Assembly (NCBI GenBank): GCA_910585435.1
Contig: CAJUEJ010000004.1
Span: 149,700 to 213,699, forward strand
Length of the DNA: 64,000 nucleotides
Origin: an uncultured Hungatella sp.
GTDB lineage: Bacteria; Bacillota; Clostridia; Lachnospirales; Lachnospiraceae
Direction of reading: 5' to 3'
Below the pieces are notes generated by a model. That model was not told the origin of the DNA and did not search any database. It saw nothing but the letters and a program-made list of their open reading frames with translations. Below are positions 1 through 9,040 of this stretch, one piece after another (the stretch's first letter is position 1; each line of letters starts with the position of its first letter). The translations under genes were made by a program, and so were the position numbers.

Positions 1-1
1 T

Positions 2-79
2 ACACTCAAGAAAAGAGATAATCTGAATGACCACGCTGATGAAGTGGGGAATGTTGTTTATTTGAAAATAAAGGGATAA
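2..79 (+). CDS. C-terminal tail of an upstream gene (partial)
   Basis: An open frame enters from the left edge and stops with TAA at 77-79, four bases before the next start codon. The visible 25 residues are polar and end in VVYLKIKG. Tight spacing to the adenylation gene suggests it is the previous member of the same operon. The fragment is too short to assign to a family, and the possibility that this is merely an untranslated open frame cannot be excluded. Confidence 0.45.
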   Translation, partial: TLKKRDNLNDHADEVGNVVYLKIKG

Positions 80-83
80 AAAT

Positions 84-1604
84 ATGTATAATTCAGTAAT
101 AAGGTATTTAGACGGTTTTTGCTGTTGTGATATCGCGATAGAAACTGAAAAGAGAAAAGTAACATATAAAGAATATAGATCGCTTTCAAGAAAGATAGGA
201 ACCTATATTTTAGATAAAATAGAAGAAAAAAGAAATAATCCTATAGCTGTATATATACCAAAAGATGAAAGAGCTTTAGAAGCATATATGGGTATCTTGT
301 ACAGCGGAAATTATTACTGTCCTATTCCGTATAATTCTCCAGATGAACGCGCAAGACAAATGCTCAAAATACTTAAGCACCCTTACATAATAACTACAAA
401 GGAAGAGGAAGAATACGTTTTGAGTTGGGGGGGTAATAAAGAAACTATTATTATATATGAGGAAGCCATAGCCTGCGATGAGGACATTAAAAGAATACAA
501 AATACAGTAAATCAGGTTATAAATTGTGATCCGGCTTATTTGCTTTTTACATCAGGATCCACAGGAATTCCGAAAGGTGTCGTAATCTCACACGGAGCTA
601 TTATGGACAGGATTACCTGGATGGCAGATACATTTGGAATCAACGACAAGAATGTTCTGGCTAACCAGGCACCGTTTCATTTTGACGCGTCGATGCCTGA
701 TATATATTTAAACATAATTGCAAAGGCTAAATTGATAATAGCACCTGAGAATCTGTCTCTTTTTCCATTGGAGTTATTAAGCTATTTAGCAGAAAGAAAT
801 GTTAACACATTGATTTGGGTGCCGTCCGCTCTGATTAATCTGACTCATAAGAATGTAATTCAGAAATGCAAGTTGAAGGAATTAAAATTAGTGATTTTTT
901 GTGGTGAAGTCATGCCAACAAAGTATTTAAATCGTATCCGGGACGTTTACGAGAATACTTTGTTCGTGAATATGTATGGACCAACGGAAGCAGCATATGC
1001 ATGTACCTATAAAATTGTAAAGAGAACCTATACAGACCAGGAAGTATTACCAATAGGATCTGCCTGTGGAAATACAGAAGTATTTTTGCTGGACGATGAT
1101 AATCATACGATTGTGGAAGAAAACGTACAGGGAGAAATATGTGTAAGAGGTTTAAGCGTTGCGTTGGGATACTATAATGATTCAGAGCATTTGGCTTTTC
1201 AAAATAATATAAGAAATGAATGTTTTTATACTAGGGTATATAGAACAGGAGATATAGGATATTGGAACTCACACAAAGAGCTTATGTATGTGGGTAGGAA
1301 AGATTCACAGATAAAGCTGAGAGGGTATCGAATCGAACTTGGGGAAATCGAGACCGCCGTTTTGAGTATGGGTTCGATCCAATATGCATGTGTCTTATAC
1401 GATAGTGTTCGGCAAAAGATTGTCCTTTTTTATGAAAGTAATGACAGTACGTGTGACAAAAAACTAATTGTGCAGGAAATACAAAGTATATTGCCTAAAT
1501 ACATGTATCCCCAGGAATATATAAAATTAGAGAAAATGCCTTTTAATATGAATGGGAAAATAGATAGAATAAGATTAAAAAAAATGATAGCAGAAGGTGT
1601 ATAA
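84..1604 (+). CDS. Amino-acid-type adenylation enzyme (AMP-dependent ligase, DltA/NRPS A-domain-like)
   Basis: This protein probably activates a carboxylic acid, likely an amino acid, as an acyl-AMP and loads it on the carrier protein encoded next. Visible ANL-superfamily motifs in order are the P-loop TSGSTGIPKG (about residues 156-165), FHFDASMPDIYL (A4), NMYGPTEAAY (A5), YRTGDIG (A7), GRKDSQIKLRGYRIELGEIE (A8, about 402-421) and NGKIDR with the catalytic lysine near 492. The Asp of the A4 FDAS motif, which in NRPS A domains contacts the substrate amino group, is present. At 506 residues it is a stand-alone ligase with no condensation or thioesterase domain. The stop codon abuts the carrier-protein start, so the two are translationally linked. 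Family knowledge points to DltA-like chemistry, but no DltB or DltD partner is visible, so the product is more likely a glycan substituent. The substrate is unknown. Confidence 0.9.
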   Translation: MYNSVIRYLDGFCCCDIAIETEKRKVTYKEYRSLSRKIGTYILDKIEEKRNNPIAVYIPKDERALEAYMGILYSGNYYCPIPYNSPDERARQMLKILKHPYIITTKEEEEYVLSWGGNKETIIIYEEAIACDEDIKRIQNTVNQVINCDPAYLLFTSGSTGIPKGVVISHGAIMDRITWMADTFGINDKNVLANQAPFHFDASMPDIYLNIIAKAKLIIAPENLSLFPLELLSYLAERNVNTLIWVPSALINLTHKNVIQKCKLKELKLVIFCGEVMPTKYLNRIRDVYENTLFVNMYGPTEAAYACTYKIVKRTYTDQEVLPIGSACGNTEVFLLDDDNHTIVEENVQGEICVRGLSVALGYYNDSEHLAFQNNIRNECFYTRVYRTGDIGYWNSHKELMYVGRKDSQIKLRGYRIELGEIETAVLSMGSIQYACVLYDSVRQKIVLFYESNDSTCDKKLIVQEIQSILPKYMYPQEYIKLEKMPFNMNGKIDRIRLKKMIAEGV

Positions 1605-1826
1605 ATGGAAGATACAATCAAAAAAATACTTTCAGAGATAGTTCCGGAGTTTGATGAATATTCGGGGAACGATATGATAAAAGACGGGCTGTTGGATTCC
1701 ATGCAGATTCTGGAAATAATAGCAGAGGTCGAAGAGGAGTTTAAGATAGAAATTCCCGCGGAAGAAATGGTTGGAGATAATTTCAGATCCGTCCAAGCAA
1801 TTAAAAATATTATAATTAGATTGTGA
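1605..1826 (+). CDS. Acyl/aminoacyl carrier protein
   Basis: This is a 73-residue acidic, helical carrier protein of the ACP/DltC type. The phosphopantetheine site reads DGLLDSMQIL with the modified serine at residue 32, followed by an acidic helix II (EIIAEVEEEF). Its ATG directly follows the TAA of the adenylation gene with no intergenic base. It should carry the activated substrate as a thioester and hand it to a transferase, for which the WcbI-like protein next door is the nearest candidate; that link is inference. A phosphopantetheinyl transferase is not in the window and would be supplied by the host. Confidence 0.9.
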   Translation: MEDTIKKILSEIVPEFDEYSGNDMIKDGLLDSMQILEIIAEVEEEFKIEIPAEEMVGDNFRSVQAIKNIIIRL

Positions 1827-1832
1827 AATAAC

Positions 1833-3050
1833 ATGGACAAGAATATTTTTAGCAAGCGTATAGTGATCTATGGGACAGGAAATACAGGAAGATTATTTTT
1901 TGAAAAATACAAAGATGAATTAAATATATATGCATGTACAAACAGTGAGAAAGAGGTTGAGTCATTTGATAGCCGTATACAGCCGATTTCTTATCAGGAT
2001 ATTGATATCAAAAAAGACTTATTGGTAGTTTGCAGCATATATTATGAAGAAATCAGAAGAATTTTGTTATTGGATGGTTTAAAGCCATACATTGATTTTA
2101 TAAAGTGGGATATTTTCGAAGAACTATATCGACACTTAAAGTATAATAATCAGTTAATGGTTCTTGTGGGGCAGTGTGAGATAAACGAAATAAGGACAGT
2201 GCTTTCTCAAATACCAAGTGCTGTGTCTGCCTATTCTATTATTTATTTTGATGAAAGAAAAGTATGCAGTCATGGAGATAAATTTTCTTTAGAAGACTAT
2301 TATGATTGCCAGGGGGTACTATGTCTGGCAGATATTTTTGTACAGCCTGCTGTGTTCAGTGAACAGAGTGTAAAGGGATTTGGTATATTGCATAATCAGT
2401 TAAAGAGTCGATGTAGAATTTTTAAAATATCCTTATTTGATTTTGACAGTTATTGGGCACAGGATATTGATAAGAGACGTAGTTTGAGTAAATTTTATAT
2501 GACGGTACCAAACAAGAAGCTGTCAGCATATGCAAACAGAGATCAATGTGTTGAAACTATGGTAGAGGCAGGAATTCCTGTAAAAAAGATTTTAACACGA
2601 ATCAAAGATACAACCTTTTTTGAAAAAGATACGGTTATAAAAAACCACAATAAGACAATAAAAAGAGCAGATTTAACAGACCGGGTGTCAGATGTGAAAA
2701 TTTCTGATTTTATAATTGATATGTATAAAAAAGAAAAATTATTCCGTGACCGGGGACATTTTAATCAGATTTTGCTATACGAATATGTGAAAAGGTTTCT
2801 GTGGAAATTAGGGATTTTAGCTGATGATAAAGAAGTCCAAAGGGTTGATACAGATTTTTTATTTGAAGGTGTAAACGAGCTGCCTATTTATCCAAGTACA
2901 GCTGCCTGGCTGAAGCTGGAATGGGTAGATAAGACTACAAAATACAGAATGATAAATTATAAAGGAATCCGGGATGTTACCTTTGATGTGTATATGGAGG
3001 AATTAATTCTATATTATAAGAGTGTGTATGAACTATTGAAAATGTGTTGA
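1833..3050 (+). CDS. Rossmann-like module fused to a WcbI-like polysaccharide transferase
   Basis: Residues 1 to about 95 form a small nucleotide-binding-like module starting RIVIYGTGNTGRLFF. The remainder (about 108-405) resembles the WcbI family of putative capsule acetyltransferases: it begins LMVLVGQCEINEIRTVL, where WcbI proteins have a GNCQ-type motif, and near the end has a tract RDRGHFNQILLYEYVKRFL and LPIYPS that fits the family's conserved C-terminal His/Pro region. The gene starts six bases after the carrier-protein stop, so it is a plausible acceptor-side transferase for the loaded acyl or aminoacyl group. The WcbI assignment rests on weak motif resemblance; the N-terminal module recurs in six other proteins of this locus. 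Confidence 0.55.
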   Translation: MDKNIFSKRIVIYGTGNTGRLFFEKYKDELNIYACTNSEKEVESFDSRIQPISYQDIDIKKDLLVVCSIYYEEIRRILLLDGLKPYIDFIKWDIFEELYRHLKYNNQLMVLVGQCEINEIRTVLSQIPSAVSAYSIIYFDERKVCSHGDKFSLEDYYDCQGVLCLADIFVQPAVFSEQSVKGFGILHNQLKSRCRIFKISLFDFDSYWAQDIDKRRSLSKFYMTVPNKKLSAYANRDQCVETMVEAGIPVKKILTRIKDTTFFEKDTVIKNHNKTIKRADLTDRVSDVKISDFIIDMYKKEKLFRDRGHFNQILLYEYVKRFLWKLGILADDKEVQRVDTDFLFEGVNELPIYPSTAAWLKLEWVDKTTKYRMINYKGIRDVTFDVYMEELILYYKSVYELLKMC

Positions 3051-3134
3051 TAAGATCATGGAACTATAGAGTATAGAACAGATAAGCTATATTTGCAGAG
3101 TCATATTGGCGGTAACTATTAGGGAGATATGAAA

Positions 3135-4151
3135 ATGAAAAAAGTATTAGCCATAATTCCGGCCAGGAGCGGTTCAAAAACAGTAATAAATAAAAACATA
3201 AGATTAATGGCTGGTAAGCCTATGATGGCTTATTCTATTGATCATGCTTTAAGATCAGAATATATAAACAGAGTTATCGTAAGTACAGATAGTGAAGAGT
3301 ATAGAAGAATAGCATTGGAATACGGAGCTGAAGCTCCGTTTCTCAGGCCAAAAGAACTTGCAGGAGATTCATCCTTAGATATTGAAGTGTTTGAACACGC
3401 ACTGGAATTTTTAAGAGAGATGGAAGGCTACATTCCTGATATAGTAGTTCATCTTCGACCCACATATCCTGTGAGAAATGTGAAAGATATTGATAATACA
3501 ATAAGGATACTTCTGGAGAATGAAACTATAGATTCTGTAAGATGTATTACGAAAACAGAAAATACCCCCTACAAAATGTGGAAAAAGGAAGATGATGGTA
3601 AACTGATTCCATTACTAAATGACATTGTGGAGGCATACAATATGCCGAGACAGCAATTACCAGTGATATATATCCAAAACGCGTGCATTGATGTTATAAG
3701 GACAGATACTATTGTAAATAAACATTCTATGACAGGTGAGAATATATATGGCTATGAGATGAAAGAGAATGTGGATATTGATACAGAAGAAGAGTTTATA
3801 AGGGCAGAACAAATCATACGGTGTAAAAACGGAACAAACACTTATGTCATAGATATCGATGGTGTGATTGCCAAATATAATGCAAGCTTAAACTATGAAG
3901 AATCAAAGCCAAATTTTGAAATGATAAACCTGATTAATAAAATTTATGATATGGGAAATGAGATTATTTTATTTACAGCCAGGGGATATAAAACAGGAAA
4001 AGACTGGAAAGAGGTAACTGAAAACCAGATGAGGCAATGGGGAGTAAAGTATTCAAAATTATTATTCAATAAGCCCAGTGCCGATTTTTATTTAGATGAC
4101 CATAATATTTCCCTGAGACAGATAAAACAAATTTGGAGTAGAGAGGGATAA
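3135..4151 (+). CDS. CMP-nonulosonate synthetase (NeuA-like) fused to a HAD phosphatase
   Basis: The N-terminal ~225 residues are an acylneuraminate cytidylyltransferase: VLAIIPARSGSK is the CTP-binding loop, followed by KPMMAYSI, STDSEEYRRIA and HLRPTYPVRN. The loop lacks the usual glycine after Arg (ARSGSK rather than ARGGSK). The C-terminal ~110 residues are a capless HAD phosphatase with motif I DIDGV, motif II FTAR and a late LDD acidic motif. Family knowledge predicts CTP plus a nonulosonic acid giving CMP-sugar, with the HAD domain perhaps removing the 9-phosphate. I chose ATG 3135 because the AGGGAG site at 3121-3126 is only two bases from the ATG at 3129 but eight from 3135; 3129 remains possible. 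It is translated just upstream of the radical SAM gene, two bases apart. Confidence 0.85.
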   Translation: MKKVLAIIPARSGSKTVINKNIRLMAGKPMMAYSIDHALRSEYINRVIVSTDSEEYRRIALEYGAEAPFLRPKELAGDSSLDIEVFEHALEFLREMEGYIPDIVVHLRPTYPVRNVKDIDNTIRILLENETIDSVRCITKTENTPYKMWKKEDDGKLIPLLNDIVEAYNMPRQQLPVIYIQNACIDVIRTDTIVNKHSMTGENIYGYEMKENVDIDTEEEFIRAEQIIRCKNGTNTYVIDIDGVIAKYNASLNYEESKPNFEMINLINKIYDMGNEIILFTARGYKTGKDWKEVTENQMRQWGVKYSKLLFNKPSADFYLDDHNISLRQIKQIWSREG

Positions 4152-4153
4152 TT

Positions 4154-5551
4154 ATGAAAGTACTACTTATTGCTTACGATAATGATAGTCATGTATCATA
4201 TTTTCCGCTTGGGTTAGCCTATATAGCATCCGCCTTATTAAGCATTGGAATGGAAGTTAAGATATATGAACAAAATATTTATCATTATACGGAAGAAGAA
4301 TTAAAAGATTACCTGGAGCAGAATCACTTTGACGCAGTGGGAATAGGAGGGTGCGGAGGATATTACCAATACAGAAAGATAAAGAAAATAGCAAAAGCAA
4401 TTTGTGAAGTGGAAGACAGACCCTTTTTCTGGATGGGGGGGCATTTGCCGACTCCTGAGCCAGAATATTTTTTAAGGAATTTTGGTGCAGATGTAGTAGT
4501 TATGGGAGAAGGAGAAGAAACCTGCAAAGAACTTTTACAAGCATACAATAGTAATAAAGATTTCTTAAATATTAAAGGGATCGCATATCTGAATAAAAAT
4601 GGAGACTACATCCAAAATGAGAGAAGAGAATTGATTAAAGAGGTTGACTCTATACCATATCCGGCATGGGATTTGTTCACGATGGAGCATTATGTCCTGT
4701 ATCCCAGGCCGAATGCCAGCCGAAGTGACAGATGCCTTCAAATGCTTAGCGGAAGAGGATGTCCGTTCCATTGTAACTTTTGTTATAGAATGGATGCAGG
4801 GTTCAGACCTCGTTCCGTTCAAAGTATTATAGATGAAATAAAGGTATTAAAAGAAAGATTCCATGTCAATTATATAATTTTTGATGATGAGCTTTTAATG
4901 TCATCTGTAAAAAGAACCATGGAGATTTCACAGGCTATTATTGATAATAAGCTGAATATTAAATTCTGGTGTGAGGGAAGGCTTAATTATGCAAGCAAGG
5001 ATATACACATGCTGGAAAAAATGAGAGAGGCAGGATGTGTTTTTATTAATTATGGAATAGAGTCTATGGATGATGATGCTCTACAGAAGATGCATAAAAA
5101 CCTTACTACGGAGATGATCATACAGGGAATAGAAAATACATTAAAAGCAGGTATTTCTCCAGGGTTAAATATTATTTTTGGAAATTTAGATGAAGATATG
5201 GATGTACTTAAGAGGGATGTGGAGTTTTTGCTTAAATACGATGATGGAGCCCAGATAAGAACCATACGTCCGGTTACCCCATATCCGGGAACCGAGTTAT
5301 ATGAAATTGCACGGCAGAGAGGATTAATAAAAAATATTGAGGATTTCTATGAAAATAAGCATTCGAACTCGGATCTATTAACATGTAATTTTACTAAGAT
5401 GACAGATGAGGAATTTTACAGTGCCCTTGATTGGGCTAACGGCGTATTGCTGGATAATTATATAAAGCGGGTAAAGGATCAAAACAAGCTCTGTCTGACA
5501 GAGTTATACGAAAAACATAACAGTAACTTCAGAGGCTTCAGGCCTGTATAA
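4154..5551 (+). CDS. B12-binding-domain radical SAM enzyme
   Basis: The N-terminal ~150 residues look like a cobalamin-binding domain (KVLLIAYDND, then a GGHLPTPEPEYFL region and VVVMGEGEE). The radical SAM core follows with the cluster motif CPFHCNFC (cysteines about 202, 206, 209), IIFDDELLM and later GISPGLNIIFGNL. Enzymes of this class often perform methylations or rearrangements of unactivated carbons. Placement between the CMP-sugar synthetase and the NeuB-like gene suggests it modifies the nonulosonic acid, its precursor or the activated acyl group. The exact reaction cannot be read from sequence. No signal peptide or membrane segment is visible. Confidence 0.85.
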   Translation: MKVLLIAYDNDSHVSYFPLGLAYIASALLSIGMEVKIYEQNIYHYTEEELKDYLEQNHFDAVGIGGCGGYYQYRKIKKIAKAICEVEDRPFFWMGGHLPTPEPEYFLRNFGADVVVMGEGEETCKELLQAYNSNKDFLNIKGIAYLNKNGDYIQNERRELIKEVDSIPYPAWDLFTMEHYVLYPRPNASRSDRCLQMLSGRGCPFHCNFCYRMDAGFRPRSVQSIIDEIKVLKERFHVNYIIFDDELLMSSVKRTMEISQAIIDNKLNIKFWCEGRLNYASKDIHMLEKMREAGCVFINYGIESMDDDALQKMHKNLTTEMIIQGIENTLKAGISPGLNIIFGNLDEDMDVLKRDVEFLLKYDDGAQIRTIRPVTPYPGTELYEIARQRGLIKNIEDFYENKHSNSDLLTCNFTKMTDEEFYSALDWANGVLLDNYIKRVKDQNKLCLTELYEKHNSNFRGFRPV

Positions 5552-5577
5552 TTTTGGATGTATTGTGTGAGGTACAT

Positions 5578-7071
5578 ATGGAAAATATATTGAATGATTT
5601 ATTTATTTTTGAAATGGCAAATAATCATCAGGGCAGTGTAGAACATGGAATAAGAATTATAAAAGAAATGGGAAAAATTGCACGTCAATGTAATATAAAG
5701 GCTGCGGTAAAATTGCAGTATAGAAATCTTGATAGCTTTATACATCCTGATTATAAAGGAAATACGGATGTCAAGCATATAAAAAGATTTGAAAGTACAA
5801 AACTTACATATGAGCAGTTCTGCGAATTGGTGGATACTATTAGGGAAGAAGGCCTTATACCAATATCAACGCCTTTTGATGAAACGGGGGTCGAGTGGTG
5901 TGTATGCCAGGGGCTGGAGATTATAAAAATCGCCAGCTGCAGTTCAATGGACTGGCCTCTTTTGAATAAAGCAGCCCTGACACACAAGCCATTAATAGTT
6001 TCCACGGGCGGAAAAACTATATCGGATATTGACAAGATATACAGCTTTTTAATACACCGAAATGTTCAGTTTGCATTTATGCATTGTGTTGCAGAATATC
6101 CCACACCTGAAAGCCATATTCAACTAGATTTTATAGATAAAATGAAAAAAAGGTATTACAAGATTCCTGTCGGTTATTCAGGTCATGAAGCGCCAGATAA
6201 TGTATTGATACCAAGTCTGGCAGCGGCAAAGGGAGTAAGGCTGTTTGAGCGGCATGTAGGTGTTGGTACAGATAAAATAACACTGAATCCTTATACGATG
6301 AATCCAAAGCAGACATGTAGCTGGGTTGAGGCGATTCAGCGGTCTCACAGTATATGTAATTTACAGGAGCGAGGAGAAAAACACATATCACAGGGAGAAA
6401 TGGATTCTTTAAGATCCCTTATAAGGGGATGTTATGCCAAGAAACATATGGAAATAAATGAGACCCTGGACAAAGAAAAGGTTTTTTTTGCAATGCCATG
6501 TCTTGAAGATCAGATGAGCAGCGGCGATTTTTACGATGGGTGTGTATGTACAAAAGAATACAAAGAGAATGATCCAATTTTTGAGCGAAAGAAATACACG
6601 GATGTGAGTATAGCCAGAAGTGTGATACATGAAGTCAAAGGTATGTTATATGAGGCTGGAATTATATTAAATTGTGATATTGAGGTAGAACTTTCCCATC
6701 ATTATGGTATCAGACAGATCCGAAAATTTGGGGCAGTTATTATTAATGTTATTAACCGCGAATACTGCAAAAAAATTATTATTGTATTACCTGGACAATT
6801 ACATCCCAGACATATGCATAAAAAGAAGGAAGAGACATTTCAGGTTCTTTATGGAAACATGGAACTTGAGTTAGAAAATGAAAAAAAGACGTTATCTGCC
6901 GGAAATATCCAGACAATTTTCAGAGGACAGATGCATTCATTCAGTTCGGAACACGGGGTAATATTTGAGGAAATTTCAACGACGCATATAAAAAACGATT
7001 CCTATTATGAAGATACACAAAACATTTTGCAAGATCCCATGGAAAGAAAGACCTATATTAAAAATTGGTAG
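5578..7071 (+). CDS. NeuB-like nonulosonate synthase with C-terminal cupin domain
   Basis: Residues 1 to about 250 match the NeuB (sialic acid synthase) barrel: FEMANNHQGSVEHG, AVKLQYRN, STPFDETGVEWC, KIASCSSMDWPLL, MHCVAEYPTPESH, PVGYSGHE and the FERHV motif. A SAF-like region follows (about 275-335). The last ~130 residues form a cupin with the metal-binding pattern HPRHMHKKKEETFQVLYG near 409-426. The core reaction should be condensation of phosphoenolpyruvate with an aldose or its phosphate. At 497 residues it is much longer than the usual ~350, because of the cupin. I prefer ATG 5578, preceded by GAGG at 5569-5572, over a TTG at 5554 lying only three bases after the previous stop. The cupin could be an isomerase or epimerase making the substrate, or a sugar-binding regulator. 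Confidence 0.85.
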   Translation: MENILNDLFIFEMANNHQGSVEHGIRIIKEMGKIARQCNIKAAVKLQYRNLDSFIHPDYKGNTDVKHIKRFESTKLTYEQFCELVDTIREEGLIPISTPFDETGVEWCVCQGLEIIKIASCSSMDWPLLNKAALTHKPLIVSTGGKTISDIDKIYSFLIHRNVQFAFMHCVAEYPTPESHIQLDFIDKMKKRYYKIPVGYSGHEAPDNVLIPSLAAAKGVRLFERHVGVGTDKITLNPYTMNPKQTCSWVEAIQRSHSICNLQERGEKHISQGEMDSLRSLIRGCYAKKHMEINETLDKEKVFFAMPCLEDQMSSGDFYDGCVCTKEYKENDPIFERKKYTDVSIARSVIHEVKGMLYEAGIILNCDIEVELSHHYGIRQIRKFGAVIINVINREYCKKIIIVLPGQLHPRHMHKKKEETFQVLYGNMELELENEKKTLSAGNIQTIFRGQMHSFSSEHGVIFEEISTTHIKNDSYYEDTQNILQDPMERKTYIKNW

Positions 7072-7085
7072 GAGATGATTCGAAT

Positions 7086-8528
7086 ATGGATACTACGATA
7101 TATTTGTTCGAAAAATTCCTTGACATTGAAGATAGCCATGATTTTTTTGAGACAGAGATTAATCATATAAAAATATGGCAATACATCCGGTTTTCATATT
7201 GCTCCAAGCTTTTAGAAGAGCTTACAGGGATTGTAACTGCAAATAAGAATGTAAATCTTGTTCAACATGAGAAGAATAAGCCAGATAAAAAAGAGTGGAT
7301 AAGAAAACAGCAATTTTTGCTCAGAAAAAAAGATTTATTAGTAGTCAATCATCCGAGAAGAGTGAAAGAAGGCGATTTCTATAGATGCTTTGTGACAGAT
7401 ACATTTCTGGAGTCATTGGATTACTCATACTATGTTTTTGAATATGCATATAAAGGAAAACATTTTAATCCAGTAAAGACCCGCGGATTAAGATACAGAG
7501 ATATTTCTGTAATAAAGAAATACTTTCATTGTGACAATGAGAGCTTACAGAGCGATGTAAGAAGATTTACGGACAGAATAAATTGTGTATTTGAAGAAGA
7601 ATTCTGTGAAAAATTCAGCAACAAAATGAAGCAGGATATTGTTACAATGGTAAACTTTGTATTAGAAGAAATTTATTACGGGAGAATCTATGCAAATATT
7701 ATCTTGTCACTTGTTCGGCCCAGGCTGGTAATAACGACAGTAGGATATGATATATATAATCAAACATTAATTGAGACTGCAAAAAGGAAGAACATACCCA
7801 CAATAGAATTGGAACACGGAAGAATCGGCAATTCTCATGCAGCTTACAATTTTAAGAGTAAACATAATTTAGAAACTTTTTCAGATTATCTGTTTGTTTA
7901 TGGAGAATACGAGAAAAACACACCAAGATATCCGATTAGCAGGTCAAGGGTATTTGCCGTCGGATATCCTGAATTAGAACGCAAAGCCAATATATATAGT
8001 AAAAGAAATAGAAAGAAATCAGTTTATAAGGTAGTTACATTTATTTCCAGTATGGCTGATGGGAAGGTAATAGCGAAATATGCTCTTGAACTGTCAAAAA
8101 GAGTAGTTGGTAAAGGAGTTAAAATCGTATACAAGCTGCATCCATCAGAGTACAGTGAATGGAGAAAATTTTATCCGGGTCTTGAAGAAGCCGGAATTTT
8201 GGTCACCAAGAAAAATGAACATGATATTTATTATTATATCGGCCATTCAGATTATGTTGTAGGGATATCATCAACCGTTTTGTTTGAGGCCATGCAGTTT
8301 AAGACCGAAATTATTGTGATAAAAGAGCTTGACTATCAGAAGAGTGAAGCAGTTTTTGGATGCGGAAGGGCAATGCTTGCATCCGGTTTTGAGGATATGT
8401 ATGACATGATAGAAAACAACAGAAAAGCAGATAAACAGGATACTAGTAATTACTTTACGCAAAACGCAATAAGGAATATGAAACAGACAGTTGATGAGAT
8501 TTTGCAGAATGGTAGAAAGAGATGCTAG
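7086..8528 (+). CDS. GT-B-type glycosyltransferase (capsule/CMP-sugar or CDP-alditol transferase-like)
   Basis: This is a soluble-looking ~480-residue protein with a two-domain GT-B pattern. The second domain shows ELEHGRIG, YKLHPSEY (about 350-357) and VVGISSTVLFEAM (about 391-403), the arrangement of HP and SS-type motifs seen in polysialyltransferases and CDP-glycerol/ribitol phosphotransferases. Sitting right after CMP-sugar biosynthesis genes, it is the best candidate for adding the nonulosonic acid. ATG 7086 is chosen because AGGAGATG at 7070-7077 is well placed; a TTG at 7065 would overlap the preceding stop. The transferred sugar is inference. Confidence 0.65.
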   Translation: MDTTIYLFEKFLDIEDSHDFFETEINHIKIWQYIRFSYCSKLLEELTGIVTANKNVNLVQHEKNKPDKKEWIRKQQFLLRKKDLLVVNHPRRVKEGDFYRCFVTDTFLESLDYSYYVFEYAYKGKHFNPVKTRGLRYRDISVIKKYFHCDNESLQSDVRRFTDRINCVFEEEFCEKFSNKMKQDIVTMVNFVLEEIYYGRIYANIILSLVRPRLVITTVGYDIYNQTLIETAKRKNIPTIELEHGRIGNSHAAYNFKSKHNLETFSDYLFVYGEYEKNTPRYPISRSRVFAVGYPELERKANIYSKRNRKKSVYKVVTFISSMADGKVIAKYALELSKRVVGKGVKIVYKLHPSEYSEWRKFYPGLEEAGILVTKKNEHDIYYYIGHSDYVVGISSTVLFEAMQFKTEIIVIKELDYQKSEAVFGCGRAMLASGFEDMYDMIENNRKADKQDTSNYFTQNAIRNMKQTVDEILQNGRKRC

Positions 8529-8546
8529 GGAAGCAGGAGAAAAAAG

Positions 8547-9023
8547 ATGAAAAAAGGTGTGATTTCGGCAGTGTCCATGGTGGCAGGTGTTATGGCAGGG
8601 GCGGCAGCTGCAGGAAAAATAGAGGCAGACAGAGTAATTAAAGTACAGAATATGTCTGATAAACATTTGGCACTATTCTTATTGATGAGTCGATGGGTGA
8701 AGGTAAAGCAAGAAGGGAAGAATCTGGAGTTATATTTTAAGTCCAACGGCTATAAGAAAATCGCTATTTACGGAATGAGTTTTGCAGGAAAGGCTCTAGT
8801 AGATGAGCTGAGAAATACAGAGATAGAAGTGGCGTATGGGATAGATAAAAAGTCAGATTCCATTTATGCAGATATAGATATTGTATCAGTGGATGACTTT
8901 TTAGATAAAGTGGATGTAGTGGTGGTAACAGCAATTACATATTTTAATGAGATCGAAGAAATGTTAAGCTTACGGGTGGATTGCCCGGTTGTTTCGTTAG
9001 AAAATATTTTGTATGGGATGTAA
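8547..9023 (+). CDS. Stand-alone Rossmann-like module protein with hydrophobic N-terminus
   Basis: Residues 1-25 are a hydrophobic, Ala/Gly-rich stretch (VSMVAGVMAGAAAAG) that could be a membrane anchor. From about residue 72 the protein has the module found elsewhere in the locus: KKIAIYGMSFAGKALVDEL, then DKKSDSIYADI and VVVVTAITYFNEIEEML. This is the module with no catalytic partner attached. It follows the GT gene closely and has a CAGGAGA ribosome-binding site. I do not recognise a specific function; it may sense or bind a nucleotide or nucleotide sugar and regulate or scaffold glycan enzymes. Confidence 0.7.
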   Translation: MKKGVISAVSMVAGVMAGAAAAGKIEADRVIKVQNMSDKHLALFLLMSRWVKVKQEGKNLELYFKSNGYKKIAIYGMSFAGKALVDELRNTEIEVAYGIDKKSDSIYADIDIVSVDDFLDKVDVVVVTAITYFNEIEEMLSLRVDCPVVSLENILYGM

Positions 9024-9040
9024 CAGGGGAAAGGAGCAGG

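Noticed and set aside
84..1826. Complete D-alanylation (dlt) operon
   Set aside because: The ligase and carrier resemble DltA and DltC, but no DltB or DltD follows and the neighbours are nonulosonate genes.
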